DNA from: Anastrepha obliqua | Taxonomy: Eukaryota > Arthropoda > Insecta > Diptera > Tephritidae | NCBI RefSeq assembly: GCF_027943255.1 | Contig: NC_072893.1 | Span: forward strand, 7,006,001 to 7,070,000 | Reading direction: 5' to 3' | Length of the DNA stretch: 64,000 nt | Part shown: piece after piece, positions 22,590-33,231 of the stretch | How positions within the stretch are numbered: position 1 is the first letter of the stretch | Layout of the letters: each line of letters starts with the position of its first letter | Translations under genes and position numbers: made by a program | Notes under the pieces: generated by a model | Seen by the model: only the letters and a program-made list of their open reading frames with translations | What the model was told of the DNA's origin: nothing | Database searches by the model: none

Positions 22590-25200
22590 GCTCTTTAAAC
22601 ACAAAATGCATTTAGTTGCTTCATGCTTGGTAAGCTTTAATATTTTAGGCTTGAAATTGAAATTTGACAAGTTGAGCCAAGAAGCACCGAGAGATTTGGT
22701 TACTCCTAAAACTCTCAGGCTAAAGAAGCTCATTGTATTTAAAGCTATGGAAAGCGAAAAGGTAGATCGTCAAGGAGGAAGCAACAGAAGGAAAAATATA
22801 GAATAGGATAGAGAAATAGAGATAGTTAGACCTGTGCAAATCTTCCCGATTCTAGTGTGTCGTTAAATATAAGTATGTGAGGCCTGACTTTGAATTTATG
22901 GAACACAACAGACTTCGTACTTGGTACAATTGACATTTCTTAAGTTTTCTTTTCTGGAATTTCTTTCCAGTTAACCAACGACAATTCCCCCAGCATTCTA
23001 TGTCGTAGAGCAGCCAGACTTGGACACTCACACAGATAGTAACTGTAGGACTGTTTCCCTAGAATCTTCTTGGTTGCAGCTACATCTGTTGTTGTACGCC
23101 CACTCCATCTTCTCAGCATGGTCTCCGATAGGCCAATGGCCGGTTATTGTTGAAGTAATTCTAAAGCAATCTGTTCTTGGTTTTCTTAACAACTTGTCAG
23201 TTTGGGTTAGTTTGTTGTAATCTGGCCACGTTTCCTTCGCTATTTTGCAGGTATTGTACATCTGTCAACACCCTGCTTATGGGCTTGCAAAAGATCTCCC
23301 TTTTGTAGACGCTTCGGGAGCAGCCCACTGCTACCATTTCGGATACTATCGAGGAAGCCCTCCGTTTTCTCAGAACATCAGCTTTCTAATGTCCTTCTAT
23401 GTTCCTACGGCCGGTACCCAGATGAGGGTGATGTCTGTCGTGTGCGCTAAAATATTAAGTTTTTTTTGCATTGTCTGACGACTTTTGAATTGGTTGTAGG
23501 TGACTTTAAAGCTAAGATGGCTGCTTGACTAGCTGAAAAAATGCATACTTTCGGTTATCCTGGAAGTTTCTCCTATTCCGAGAACATCTGCATGAAAAAT
23601 ACGATTCCAGTTCTCTAGGCGAACGGTTTTGGAAGTGTCGTGGTCTTTCGAATATATAAGTACACCAGCGCCGACGAAGCAACCCTTATTGGATCCGTCA
23701 GTGTAAACTATTGTTGTGTTCTCTTTGACCATTGAATTCAAATCCCATTCCTTTCGTGTAGGGAATTTTACCTTAAACGCTATTCTGAAGTCTAGATTAG
23801 CGGTAGTAAAAGCTGATGAGCTGCTAGTAAGACTTTGCCTGTGCAAAATAAAACTATGAACAAACATCCTAGCATTCCAAAAACGAGCTTCTTTTATCCT
23901 GAACAGGTAGAACATGACATTAAGTGTCTCTGCTGGGGGCATAGCTCCAGTTATTCCTGCGCACGCTGCTCGTTTTACGCTGGTTAGCCGCTTAACGTTA
24001 CACTGTTTAATGTTTAATGCAGGCCACGGTATACATCTTAAGTGTGAGTTTAGGTTTTAAACCCCAGTTTGTACTGATAACTCCTTTGCAAGTTTAATAA
24101 GCCACTTACGCTTTTTCAACCCGCTTTCCTACATTGTGCCTCTAGTTAAGCTTCGGATATTCCACTACTCCCAGATGTGTTGCTCTGCCTGTAAGCGGAA
24201 TTTCAACCCCCTTGATTGATGGAAGTCTGAACTGAGGAATACTGCTATTAGTTGTAAACAACATTAATTGCGTTTTACTTGAGTTAACATTTAGGTCACT
24301 GCTCCCAGCCCGTTTACGTATTTTCTCCAGAGCTCCTTCTAGTATTTCGCTAATAGTAGAAGTAAATAAACCTTTTGTTAGAACCACGACGTCATCTGCG
24401 TACGCGTGAAGGTCACTTCCTCTTTGTTGAGTCGCAGTAAAATTTTGTTCAGAGCTAGGCCCCATAGAAGTGGAGACAGGACTCCACCCTGTGGACCCCT
24501 GCTTACTAGGCCGGGTTGATTTGTGGGGAGGCAAAAAAATCGCCCATTGCTCTGTGAAAATCATATTCTAGGGATCAAAATAAGAAACTTTGGCGAAGGA
24601 ACCATACCTCTAAAACGAATTCTGATGTCCCCAATTTGGGTCGGACTTTTTAGTTTCTTTTCTCATGTAAAGGCCAAAAATGGTGGTATTTTGAAATGAT
24701 TGTATGGGGAACCCCCCAGGGGAATTCCAGGGGGTGTGCCACTGGCATGGGTGGATCGGCCGTCCAAAGTTAGTGGGGGTCGGTTATACATTTGGACTCG
24801 ATTGGAGTACTTTAAATGGGTCAAAGTGGGATTTTTCGTTCGATCCAAATTGGGGGACATCAGAATTCGTTTTAGAGGTATGGTTCCTTCGGCAAAGTTT
24901 CTTACTTAGATCCCAAGAACACGATTTTCACAGAGCAATGAGCGATTTTTAAATCGACCCGCCCTACTGCTTACTGATGCGTTTCTGTTTGATGCTAGAA
25001 TAATTCTGTTCTGAAGCATACATCGGACCCAGTTACTCACGCAGTCATTGACTCCGATACGCCTATGTGACCGGAACCTGAGAGTATGCCACACATACCA
25101 GTGGTATGACGGCACTGAGACATTAGAAGACGAGCCTATAGTATGAAGCTGGCTAAAAAATATGGTGGACCTTGACGTGAGTGAATAGTATTGGTCCATT
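22590..25200 (-). mobile_element. RNase H-bearing LINE, copy 3 (interrupted by a MITE)
   Basis: From right to left on the minus strand: an RT block with RIGVNDCVSNWVRCMLQNRI (about 25070-25010); the MITE; RT box GPQGGVLSPLLW (24500-24465); the active site LHAYADDVVVLTKGL (24415-24370). Then come NSSKTQLMLF, the RNase H start TTIVYTDGSNKGCFVGAGVL (about 23725-23665) and an HADVLGIGE block. A CCHC-like tail lies near 23070-22990. The 3' region 22620-22800 is alignable by eye with 680-840. Stops and frameshifts are present. Copy of the family at 660-4016. Confidence 0.8.
24507..24966. mobile_element. Palindromic MITE, 460 bp, 8-bp TSD CTGCTTAC
   Basis: The element begins TAGGCCGGGTTGATTTGTGG; its other end, reverse-complemented, begins TAGGGCGGGTCGATTTAAAA. 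The arms are long imperfect inverted repeats (GCTCTGTGAAAATC, ACCATACCTCTAAAACGAAT, CCCCAATTTGG on both sides) separated by about 190 bases of unrelated core. Perfect direct repeats CTGCTTAC flank it at 24499-24506 and 24967-24974. TAGG termini with an 8-bp duplication suggest a hAT-type transposase acted on it. It splits the LINE inside the RT domain; removal rejoins VSRGPQGGVLSPLLW. Confidence 0.85.
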
Positions 25201-25211
25201 TAAGGGACACC

Positions 25212-25341
25212 GTTCTGGGCCTTCCCGAAGTAATGCAAGGTAGTTCCGGGAAGGGAGTTTCCCCAGAAGTGGAGGAGGGATTGTTTTAGTGGCTACACCA
25301 TTCGACGCAGTTGACCGCGGTCGCTGTAAGTGCGAAGACAT
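25212..25341 (-). repeat. Unnamed dispersed repeat, second copy
   Basis: The reverse complement matches 18782-18885 over ACTAAAAC-ATCCCTCCTC, TTCCCGGAACTAC and GGCCCAGAACG. It lies just beyond the LINE copy 3 RT end. Confidence 0.5.
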
Positions 25342-27190
25342 TTTAAACCCTCCTCACCCACCACGAAACAAAAAAAAAAACTCCGATAGTTATGCAAAAC
25401 TTACTTGGAAAAGATTTTCCTGAGTTTGCCCATACAAGTATCATAACAGAGATGACGGATCAAAATAAAGAAAAAGATTTCCGGTTGCACTACTGCAAGG
25501 AGTATTTAGTACGCCTTCCGAAGGAGATGACGGGCAAAAAGCCCTCCGAATTTGCCCCTTTACTGCTGCTCAATTCAAATGTAAAACTAGGATGATGGAA
25601 AAACTGACTCATAGTAATACTCTGGTCACACCTACATTTGGGAACATTCTTTAAACTGGATTTTTGAGGTATCAACCTTCACAAAAGGCACCTGCACTAA
25701 TGCTACAACATATTTCCAATTTATTGCTGGATAGACATCTTTTTCTTTCATTGCGCATAAATTTAAGCCAAAATTGAAAATATTTAATTCGAAATCTAAA
25801 GCTTCCTATACGGGAAGCTGGCCGGATGGAGACTGACTGTCAGCAACAAGACTAAGACAAAGAGTGACAACTAGAAATTATGCAAGTAAGGAGGAAACAG
25901 AACTAAGCAAAATTAAATGAATTCATTACCATAAACAAATTTATTTAAACTGACAAATGCCGTGAGCGGCAGCAACAACCAACGGCAGCTTCAGATAGCT
26001 AAAGCCGTAGCAGCTGAGCGTGACGTCGGCAACGTGAAGTTTATTTCAAGAAGTTGTCAAAAGTTCATGAGCACAAAATACGGAAAGAGTAGGGTACAAA
26101 AAAAAAAACAAAAACCAAAAAAAAAAAAAAGAAAAAACTGCATAAATAAAAGAATTAACTAAAGAAACAGGAAAAAATTGCAGCGAAGAAGATGCATCAT
26201 AAGCAGGCGCGCACACACACCCAAACACATAAATAATACGAATATGCATATTATATTTACGTATGTGTTGAATCACGTGCATACACGTACACGATAATAT
26301 ACACTTATACACACGTAAGTAACGAAGTCACCGGTAGTCACATAGACACAAAGAAAATAAAGAGGTGAAGAAAGAAAGCACAAAAAAAACTGACTAAATG
26401 AAGAAGGAGTAGTGCAAAGGCAAATTGAAGCTGCAGGCCGAGAAGGAGTAACATGAAAAGAAGATGTAGCAGCATGACGACAGTGGCGCTTGAGTATAAT
26501 CAAATTTCCGACAAACAACAAGAAGCTCATATGTGCTTGTATGTGTGTGCTGGTATGTGCATGTACTTTCGTATGCCTCGAGGTTGTACACGAAGTGGGG
26601 AGAAGCGTAAAGCAAGCGGACCCAGGAAGACTACTCGTATGCTGTCAACTTGTCCGCCGACAGGCAACACAGTAAGGAGTTCTTTTTTTTTTATATTTAT
26701 TTATATATTTCTCTGCAAACGTATAAGCCCACACACGAAGAATGCAGTTCACTGCGTACTGCTTTTTGTTTGTGGATTAGTGTGAGTATGTGAAATAATT
26801 TCAAAGTAGGAAATAATTTTTTTCGCTTGTGCAAAAATATTGTGTGCAATGAATTTCCAAGCAGTTCATTTGCTTTGCGAATTGTGCAACTGGGTTTTCT
26901 TTATTTTTTCGCTACAAAACACTCCTCGTAATACGAACGGTGAACGTTGCAGAAAGGATCCACTATAGTAGTGTGTGTGTGTGTGGGTGTGTGTGTATTA
27001 TACTTTCTTATGCATGACTAACTGGCAAACAAACGAAACCGATTACAAAGTCATTAATTGCGCTTGCTGCAGTTGTGACCTCCGAAATACCACACACAAC
27101 TACATATTTATGATCAACAAATACTGGACTGGGTAAAATGGGCTGCAATTAGCAAATTCTGCGTCATTTGACAAAAGCGATAAATATATA
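25342..27190. other. Non-coding AT-rich interval with microsatellites
   Basis: No gene supported. It contains A-rich runs (26096-26150), mixed CACA/TATG tracts (26205-26310) and a (GT)n run near 26968-27000. A short open stretch at 25392-25595 (MQNLLGKDFPEFAHTSII) has no known domain and no splice or promoter context. Confidence 0.45.
26966..27000. repeat. (GT)n microsatellite
   Basis: GT dinucleotide run with a GGGT interruption. Confidence 0.85.
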
Positions 27191-27205
27191 TATACATATA
27201 TATAT

Positions 27206-27511
27206 TAGGCCGGGTCGATTTGTGGGGAGGCAAAAAAATCGCCCATTGCTCTGTGAAAATCATATTCTAGGGATCAAAATAAGAAATTTTGGCAAAGGAA
27301 CCATACCTCTAAAACGAATTCTGATATCCCCCAATTTGGGTCTGGGGGCAATTTTTTTGCCTCCCCGCAGAAGACACTAAAAGTTCGACCCAAATTGGGG
27401 GACATCAGAATTCGTTTTAGAGGTATGGTTTCTTCGGCAAAGTTTCTTATTTTGATCCCTAGAATACGATTTTCACAGAGCAATGAGCGATTTTTAAATC
27501 GACCCGCCCTA
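27206..27511. mobile_element. Palindromic MITE, second copy, 306 bp
   Basis: Same family as 24507-24966, starting TAGGCCGGGTCGATTTGTGG and ending in the inverted AAATCGACCCGCCCTA. Here the element is an almost complete palindrome: the arms meet around CAATTTTTTTGCCTCCCCGC with hardly any core. ATATATAT flanks it on both sides (27198-27205 and 27512-27519). This fits an 8-bp duplication but is uninformative in an AT microsatellite. Confidence 0.85.
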
Positions 27512-27519
27512 ATATATAT

Positions 27520-27955
27520 GGGGCGTTCCACGTCAACCGGACCAAAGCTCTGTCCAAAATTCTATGGGATGAAAATAATCATATAATATGTCAAAATACT
27601 CGTAAACTCATGCCCTTTCAATTGCAAAGTGGCAAATTTGAAAATTCAAAATGGCGTCATTACTGTGTCACCTCAAAGACACTAAATTCCAAAATTTGCA
27701 AATATATCTATCAATTACTTTTAAAAATAGGTTCAAAAATGATGACTCATGATATATTTGAATGTTTTTGGGGTCGCTGATTACGAATCTGAAATCAGAT
27801 TTTCAAAATTCAAAATGGCGGATCCAATATGGCGGACATTTTTCGAAAATTTTTTTGGATTCGCTTGAAACTCATCACTTGGGGGTTTTCGGGGTCGCTG
27901 ATGACGAATCCGATGTCAGTTTTTCAAAATTCAAAATGGCGGATCCAATATGGCG
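27520..27955 (+). repeat. Left terminal inverted repeat of the 3.9-kb transposon
   Basis: 436 bases inverted at 31004-31439. Its inner portion contains tandem units of about 120 bp starting at 27771, 27892 and 28011, each with GTCGCT-ATNACGAATC, TTCAAAATGGCGGATCCAA and a GGGGGTTTTCG end. The third unit lies beyond the perfect arm. Confidence 0.9.
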
Positions 27956-28090
27956 GATATTTTCGAAATTTTTTTTAATTTGCTTAAAATTTGTTACTCG
28001 GGGGTTTTCGAGGTCGCTAATGACGAATCCGATATCAGTTTTTCAAATTCAAAATGGCGGATCCAATATGTCAAATCAATGTTGTTTTAT

Positions 28091-28225
28091 AGCCCTAAAA
28101 AGGGCTGATTGATGATTTATTTTTTGGTGTTTTAGCTACTTTATTAGCCCTGAAAGGGGCTGATTAAAGGTTTATTTTTTGGTGTTTTAATTAATTTATT
28201 AGCTCTGAAAAGGGCTGATTGATAG
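28091..28225 (+). repeat. Three 55-bp tandem hairpin repeats
   Basis: Units start at 28091, 28146 and 28201. Each opens with a short palindrome (AGCCCTNAAAAGGGCT-like) followed by GATT and a T-rich TTTATTTTTTGGTGTTTTA spacer. They lie just downstream of the transposase stop. They could form small hairpins in the transcript 3' end or be transposase-binding sites; this is inference. Confidence 0.8.
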
Positions 28226-28264
28226 TAACTCTCTTTAAATGGTTTTATATTTCAAAACGGCTGA

Positions 28265-30121
28265 TTAATATTGGACAATGGCGAGCGGTTCATGGTCATT
28301 CGAGTACCTATAAACGTTGAGTTTATTATGTGGTGTAACTATAAAACTATGTGCTGATTGGATTTTTGTTACAGAAGGTGCCGCGGAAAATCTCTTGTTT
28401 AGCGAACGTTTCATTTTTTCATGTTGCTGTTTTGAATAAATAAAAAATTGAATCGATTTAATGTGCTCTTTTGCCCAATCAAAAAGAGCTTTGGCATTCA
28501 AAATGGCGTCTTGAGGTTTACGTTGTAAACTGGCACGCGTTGCTTCTCTTTTTAAAACTGCTCCAACGCCATCGCATGCTCCTTTCCCATGAGCAGTTGC
28601 ATGGAAATGCCACTCAGCCTTTACATTAAAATCTTTTTCCTGGTTTATTAAATTCATTATTTGGTACCGATTTTTGTAGTGCTGTTTAGCCCCGTCAGTA
28701 AAATAGTATATTTTTTTGACATTTAGGCATACTTTCTTTACTTCCGGTATTACTGTCTGCTGTAATATGTAAACTGCTGGAGTTTCATGCGTTGTACAGT
28801 CTGACAGTAATACAATACTGCGGTGCTTCATTTCATTCCCTTCCTTGTAATAGAAAACTGCAGGATGTACTGTGCATTGATCATTATTATAATGAAATCG
28901 TTGCACAGCATCCTGCGCAACAAAAGCATAGTTTTCAGAAAAATCACACTGCAATATTACTTCGCCGTCTTGAAGATTATTTTTTTTTTCCTGAAAGTAC
29001 TCAGACTGCCTCTTAGCAATAAAATGATGCGGTAAAAGTTTCTTAAACTGAGTGGACATTTCTCCTATAAAATCTTCTGAGGAAAAGAACATTTTTTTCA
29101 GAGTGCACCTATCAGTCGATTGCCAAGATCTACAAATAATTTCACTAATTTCATTAGCTTCTAAAGCAGTTGACACTTTATTTAAAAAGGTTTCAATTCC
29201 AGGACATGAGGTGCATTCTAAAAGAAAACAAGAGGGCTGAGGAATTTTACATAAAACAAAATTAAAACAATCCTTATAATTTTTAATTAAAAGCTCTGAA
29301 TCAGGTGCCAGTTTTTCAAAATTCAACTCATCAATCATTAATTTAAAATTTTGATGAATTAAGCAGACGCAAACCCTATGAGTGCCAGCCGATCCCGCAC
29401 AAACACAATTTTTTGGTCTCAAAGCAGCAAACTTTGACATGCCAATCGGCAAATCAGGATATTTTTCCTTAAATTCTGCATGCATTACTTTAATATCGGT
29501 AAGCAAGAGTCTTTTTTGTAATAATCGTTTTTCTCCATTGACTTTAGCGGATACAGTGTCTTTTCTTCCCGGCATTAAACGGCTATTTTGATCACACTCA
29601 TAAAACTCCTGAACTTTATTAATCGTTTCTTCAGGTAATGTTTTTCCTTGTTTTAATCCAGGTTTGGCAAAAATTCCGCCAACATTTTTCAAATGTTTAG
29701 CTAGTCTAGCTTGTCTCTCGGAAGTGCCAAACTCTGAAGCAATTTGTCTTACTGTCCAACAGTCAGGAGCTATGGTTAGGATAGATATGCGAAGTAGATC
29801 ATTTTTCGGTAAAGAAGTAAATTTTTCTTTTAGGCCGTTTAATAATTGCTCCAATTGCTCTTCTCTTGAAACACATTTCTTCTTTATTTCAGGTTCTTCT
29901 GTTACAGAATGATCCTGATTAGTATCATAATCGTTGCTATTTCACAATTTACGACACTGATGGCAAACTCTTGCATTTTCTGCTACCAGAGGAAACTTTT
30001 TTAACAGTGTCTTGGACAGTTTTCTTAAATTAATCCCTTTATGGTTAGCAAGATTTAAAGGATTAATGCATCTATCTACATGAGTCATATAAATAGAAGC
30101 TTCCATTTTATTATCCGCCAT
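28265..30121 (-). pseudogene. Transposase of unidentified DDE/D-like family, one in-frame TGA
   Basis: The start ATG is at 30121 and TAA at 28267-28265: 618 codons plus stop, broken only by TGA at 29944-29942 (codon 60). N-terminus: a Cys motif (C-x-N-P-L-N... to VCHQC, residues ~18-57). Residues ~111-140 form a helix-turn-helix (WTVRQIASEFGTSERQAR). Residues ~239-253 hold two C-x-C pairs around AGSAGTHRV. Candidate catalytic residues are D393 in LQCDFSENYAFVAQD, D476 in YYFTDGAKQHYKN, and D517 or E526 in HGKGACDGVGAVLKRE. It probably cuts and moves the element that encodes it. I recognise the motif set from unnamed eukaryotic proteins but cannot give a superfamily name. Without the TGA the frame would be full length; translation could also start downstream at 29854. 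Confidence 0.8.
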
Positions 30122-30299
30122 GATGGCTAATTAAGTTACAAAAATCAACGTTGCTACGCCAAATGAAATTGAAAAACAAATATTGAAGACCAAACAAAAA
30201 ATGACATATAAATCGAAATGAAATCGAATTCTTCAATGCTTTTACAATATCAAATAAAGAAGCGAACACATAGTTAAACACATTAATATTATAGGGAAC

Positions 30300-30770
30300 A
30301 AGTTATAAATGACGAAACAAAGTTTAACACTTCAGTGTTCGTACAAAAACAAATGAAGTCGAAGCAACCTTCACAAATTAAGGTCTTAGACGTAAACAAA
30401 GAAAAATGTGTAAAGAAATTCAACCCCTTCAATGTTACTACAAAAACAAATGCACACGAAACAAGCTTCACCCACTAAGGTTTTAGACGAAAACAAATGA
30501 AATATGACGAAAGAGAATCTAACAGTTGAATGTTAAGTACAAAAACAAATGAAGATGAACCATACTTAACATGTTGAAGTCTTAGACGCAACAAATGGAA
30601 TATTTTGAAAGAGAATTAACTTCTTTGGCTAACAAGTTAAGATCTTAGACTCTATTAAATGATAAATAATAAAATAAAATCCAACACTTTAGTGTTACTA
30701 CAAAAACAAATAAAGGGGAAGAAATTCTAACATGATGAGATCGTTACGTAAACAACTGACTAGTGTTAAA
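30300..30770 (-). repeat. Degenerate ~98-bp tandem array upstream of the transposase
   Basis: The motif ACAAAAACAAATG recurs at 30343, 30440, 30539 and 30700, with TTNAACACTTNANTGTT just before it and CTTAGACG after it. The spacings are 97, 99 and 161. It occupies the transposase 5' region and might include its promoter or subterminal binding sites. Confidence 0.7.
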
Positions 30771-31003
30771 TGAATAGTCAACACTTATTGAATTTTTAGA
30801 ATACTGAAGTCAGAATTGCGATCAGCTACCTAAGAACTTACAAACTTTCAAATAATTCAATACGTTTCTTAAAAATTATCTTTCACATTGAATCCACTAT
30901 TTAAAATTTTTTAAATTCTAACATCATACTCGTGATCTGCGACCTCAAATACCTCCGAGTAACATAGTTCATGTAAATTCAATTATTCTTTTAAAATTTC
31001 AGT

Positions 31004-31439
31004 CGCCATATTGGATCCGCCATTTTGAATTTTGAAAAACTGACATCGGATTCGTCATCAGCGACCCCGAAAACCCCCAAGTGATGAGTTTCAAGCGAAT
31101 CCAAAAAAATTTTCGAAAAATGTCCGCCATATTGGATCCGCCATTTTGAATTTTGAAAATCTGATTTCAGATTCGTAATCAGCGACCCCAAAAACATTCA
31201 AATATATCATGAGTCATCATTTTTGAACCTATTTTTAAAAGTAATTGATAGATATATTTGCAAATTTTGGAATTTAGTGTCTTTGAGGTGACACAGTAAT
31301 GACGCCATTTTGAATTTTCAAATTTGCCACTTTGCAATTGAAAGGGCATGAGTTTACGAGTATTTTGACATATTATATGATTATTTTCATCCCACAGAAT
31401 TTTGGACAGAGCTTTGGTCCGGTTGACGTGGAACGCCCC
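31004..31439 (-). repeat. Right terminal inverted repeat of the 3.9-kb transposon
   Basis: Inverted match of 27520-27955. The ~120-bp units appear reversed, with GCGACC ends at 31188, 31067 and, degenerate, 30945. Confidence 0.9.
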
Positions 31440-31448
31440 ATATATATA

Positions 31449-31734
31449 CCCTTTTGGGTGTTTGGCCGAGCAACTCCTCGTATTTGTGGTGTGCGTCTTG
31501 ATGTTGTTCCACAAATGGAGGGACCTGCAGTTTCAAGCCGAACGGCAGATATTTTTATGAGGAGCTTTTTCAGGGCAGAAATACACTCGGAGGTTTGCCA
31601 TTGCCTGCCGAGGGGCGACCGTTATTAGAAAAATGTTTTTGTTCATTTTGGTGTTTTCACCGAGATTCGAACCGACGTTCCCTCTGTGAATTCCGAATGG
31701 TAGTCGCGCACCAACGCATTCGGCTACGGCGGCC
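31449..31734 (-). repeat. tRNA-derived SINE, near full length
   Basis: On the minus strand the head reads GGCCGCCGTAGCCGAATGCG (A-box) and GTCGGTTCGAATCTC (B-box), as in an RNA polymerase III internal promoter. The body contains GCCCCTCGGCAGGCAATGGC, ATTTCTGCCCTGAAAAAGC, CTGCCGTTCGG and CCCTCCATTTGTGG. The 3' end reads CTCGGCCAAACACCC, AAAAGGGT and then TATATATA. Other copies or pieces are at 16411-16505, 20655-20735, 37490-37630, 38152-38310, 42621-42870 and 44630-44820. The TA tail is where the 3.9-kb transposon is inserted. Confidence 0.85.
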
Positions 31735-31779
31735 GAAAAACCGAAAAATACCTGAAAAAAATTTAATTACTTACTTACT

Positions 31780-33231
31780 TACTTATGTGACACTACAACG
31801 GTGTGTCGGTTTTCGTCGAATCCAAAATAGCGCGCCAGCTTTTTCTGTCCTGTGCTCGTTGGTGCCAGCTAGAAATCTCGAGTGAAGAGAGGTCTTGCAG
31901 CACTTGGTCTTTCCAACGGAGATGTGGTGTTCCTCTTCCACACCTTACTTTTTGGGGTGCCGCGTCGTAATTTCACCTTGCTGGAGCGTCTTTTTTCATA
32001 CGGATGACATGCCAAACGAGCGGAGCCGCTGTATTTTTACACGCTTAACTATGGCCATGTCCCTATATATTGTAGCTCATACATTTGCTGTTCCACCATA
32101 CGCAGTACTCCTCACTAGCGCGGAGGGCGCCAAAGATCTTACGTAGAATTTTTCTCTCGAAGGCTCCCAAAACTTTTTCATCCGCTGTTGACATCGTCCA
32201 TGCTTCTACGCTTATTTAGGATGGGAATGATGATATTTTAGAATGTATAGAGTCCCAGCTTAGTCCTTCGAGAGAGCTCTATTTCTCAGTCCCTTACTGA
32301 GCACAAAGTAACCTGTTGGAAAGAGTTATTTTCTATTTGATCCCCAGGCTGACGTAATTTCTATTATTATGATAATACTGGTCCCAAAGTAGACAAAGTC
32401 CTTCACAACTTTGAATTGTTGGTTGTCAACACTAACATATTGTCCAAGACGCGAAGACTCCCTATGGGTTGACAGCAGGTACTTTGTTTTACCCTCATTC
32501 ACCCCAAGACCTATTTTCTCGCCTCTCTCTTTAAACTGGAGTATGCCGAGCATACAGCGCGTTTGGTTTCGCCGATAATGTCGATAGCAGAAGAAGCATG
32601 GTACTCTTATGGAAGATAGCTCGGCAGCACGAAATATTTTTTCCTGCAAGAGGTTGAAAAAGTCACAAGATAGAGATTCGCCTAGTCCGAAACCTCGCTT
32701 GGTATCGAACGGCTCGGATAGGTTACTTCCAATTCTGATGGCGCTTGTGGTAACGCGAAGCGTCATCTTACACAGCTGTATTAGTTTTGCGGGGATACCA
32801 AGCTCAGATATAGCGGCATAGAGGTAATGTCTATCCATGCTATCAAAGACGTCTTTGAAATCGACGAAGAGGTGGTGCGTGTCGAGTTCTTTTTCGTGGG
32901 TTTTCTCCAGCATTGGCGTATTGTTAAGATTTGGTCTATGGTGGTCTGAGGCCGCACTGATAGGACTCAATCAGTTTGTTGACGATGGGCTTCATTCTCT
33001 CACACAATACGCTCGACAGGACTTTGTATGTGATGTTAAGCAGGCCTATCCCGCGGTAGTTTGCGGAGATTTCAGGATCACCCTTCTTCTCTATTGGACA
33101 CAGCACACTCAGGTTCCATTTGCTTGGCATGCTCTCATCCGACGATATCCTGCAAACGAGCTGATGTATGCAATTTGTCAGCTCTATACCTGCAGCTTTG
33201 TATAGCTCGGCAGGAAGACCGATGTTTAATT
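31780..33231 (-). mobile_element. RTE-like LINE, RT to 3' tail
   Basis: The minus strand from 33228 reads LNIGLPAELYKAAGIELTNC, then PIEKKGDPEISANYRGIGLL (RT fingers). After a short frame break, HHLFVDFKDVFDSMDRHYLY, GIPAKLIQLCKMTLR and FDTKRGFGLGESLSCDFFNL follow (RT palm; the usual RQGD is GLGE). Then come VNEGKTKYLLS and VVKDFVYFGTSI. The YADD box appears lost near 32590. A decayed C-terminal region runs to about 31840 and the element ends in a TAAG tetranucleotide tail at 31777-31791. Related copies are on the plus strand at 42925, 50485 and 63075. Confidence 0.8.

Larger units (their letters stand above)
27520..31439 (-). mobile_element. 3.9-kb DNA transposon with 436-bp TIRs and an unusual transposase
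   Basis: Both ends start GGGGCGTTCCACGTCAACCG when read inwards. The inverted arms match from 27520-27955 to 31004-31439, equal length, and I noticed only a single substitution (CTATGGG versus CTGTGGG) on reading. ATATATAT lies directly outside both ends. The inside holds a ~618-codon transposase (minus strand), 55-bp hairpin repeats beyond its 3' end and a ~98-bp degenerate repeat array upstream of its start. The superfamily is not identified: the protein type is one I have seen only as unnamed proteins in insects, cnidarians and fish. The similar TIRs argue for recent insertion. Confidence 0.85.

Noticed and set aside
23020..23478. Plus-strand open frames of 66 and 77 codons
   Set aside because: Antisense to the LINE copy 3 C-terminal region.
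27762..28112. 116-codon plus-strand frame in the TIR of the 3.9-kb transposon
   Set aside because: It translates the ~120-bp tandem units, and the same peptide appears inverted from the other arm (30991-31197); no function supported.
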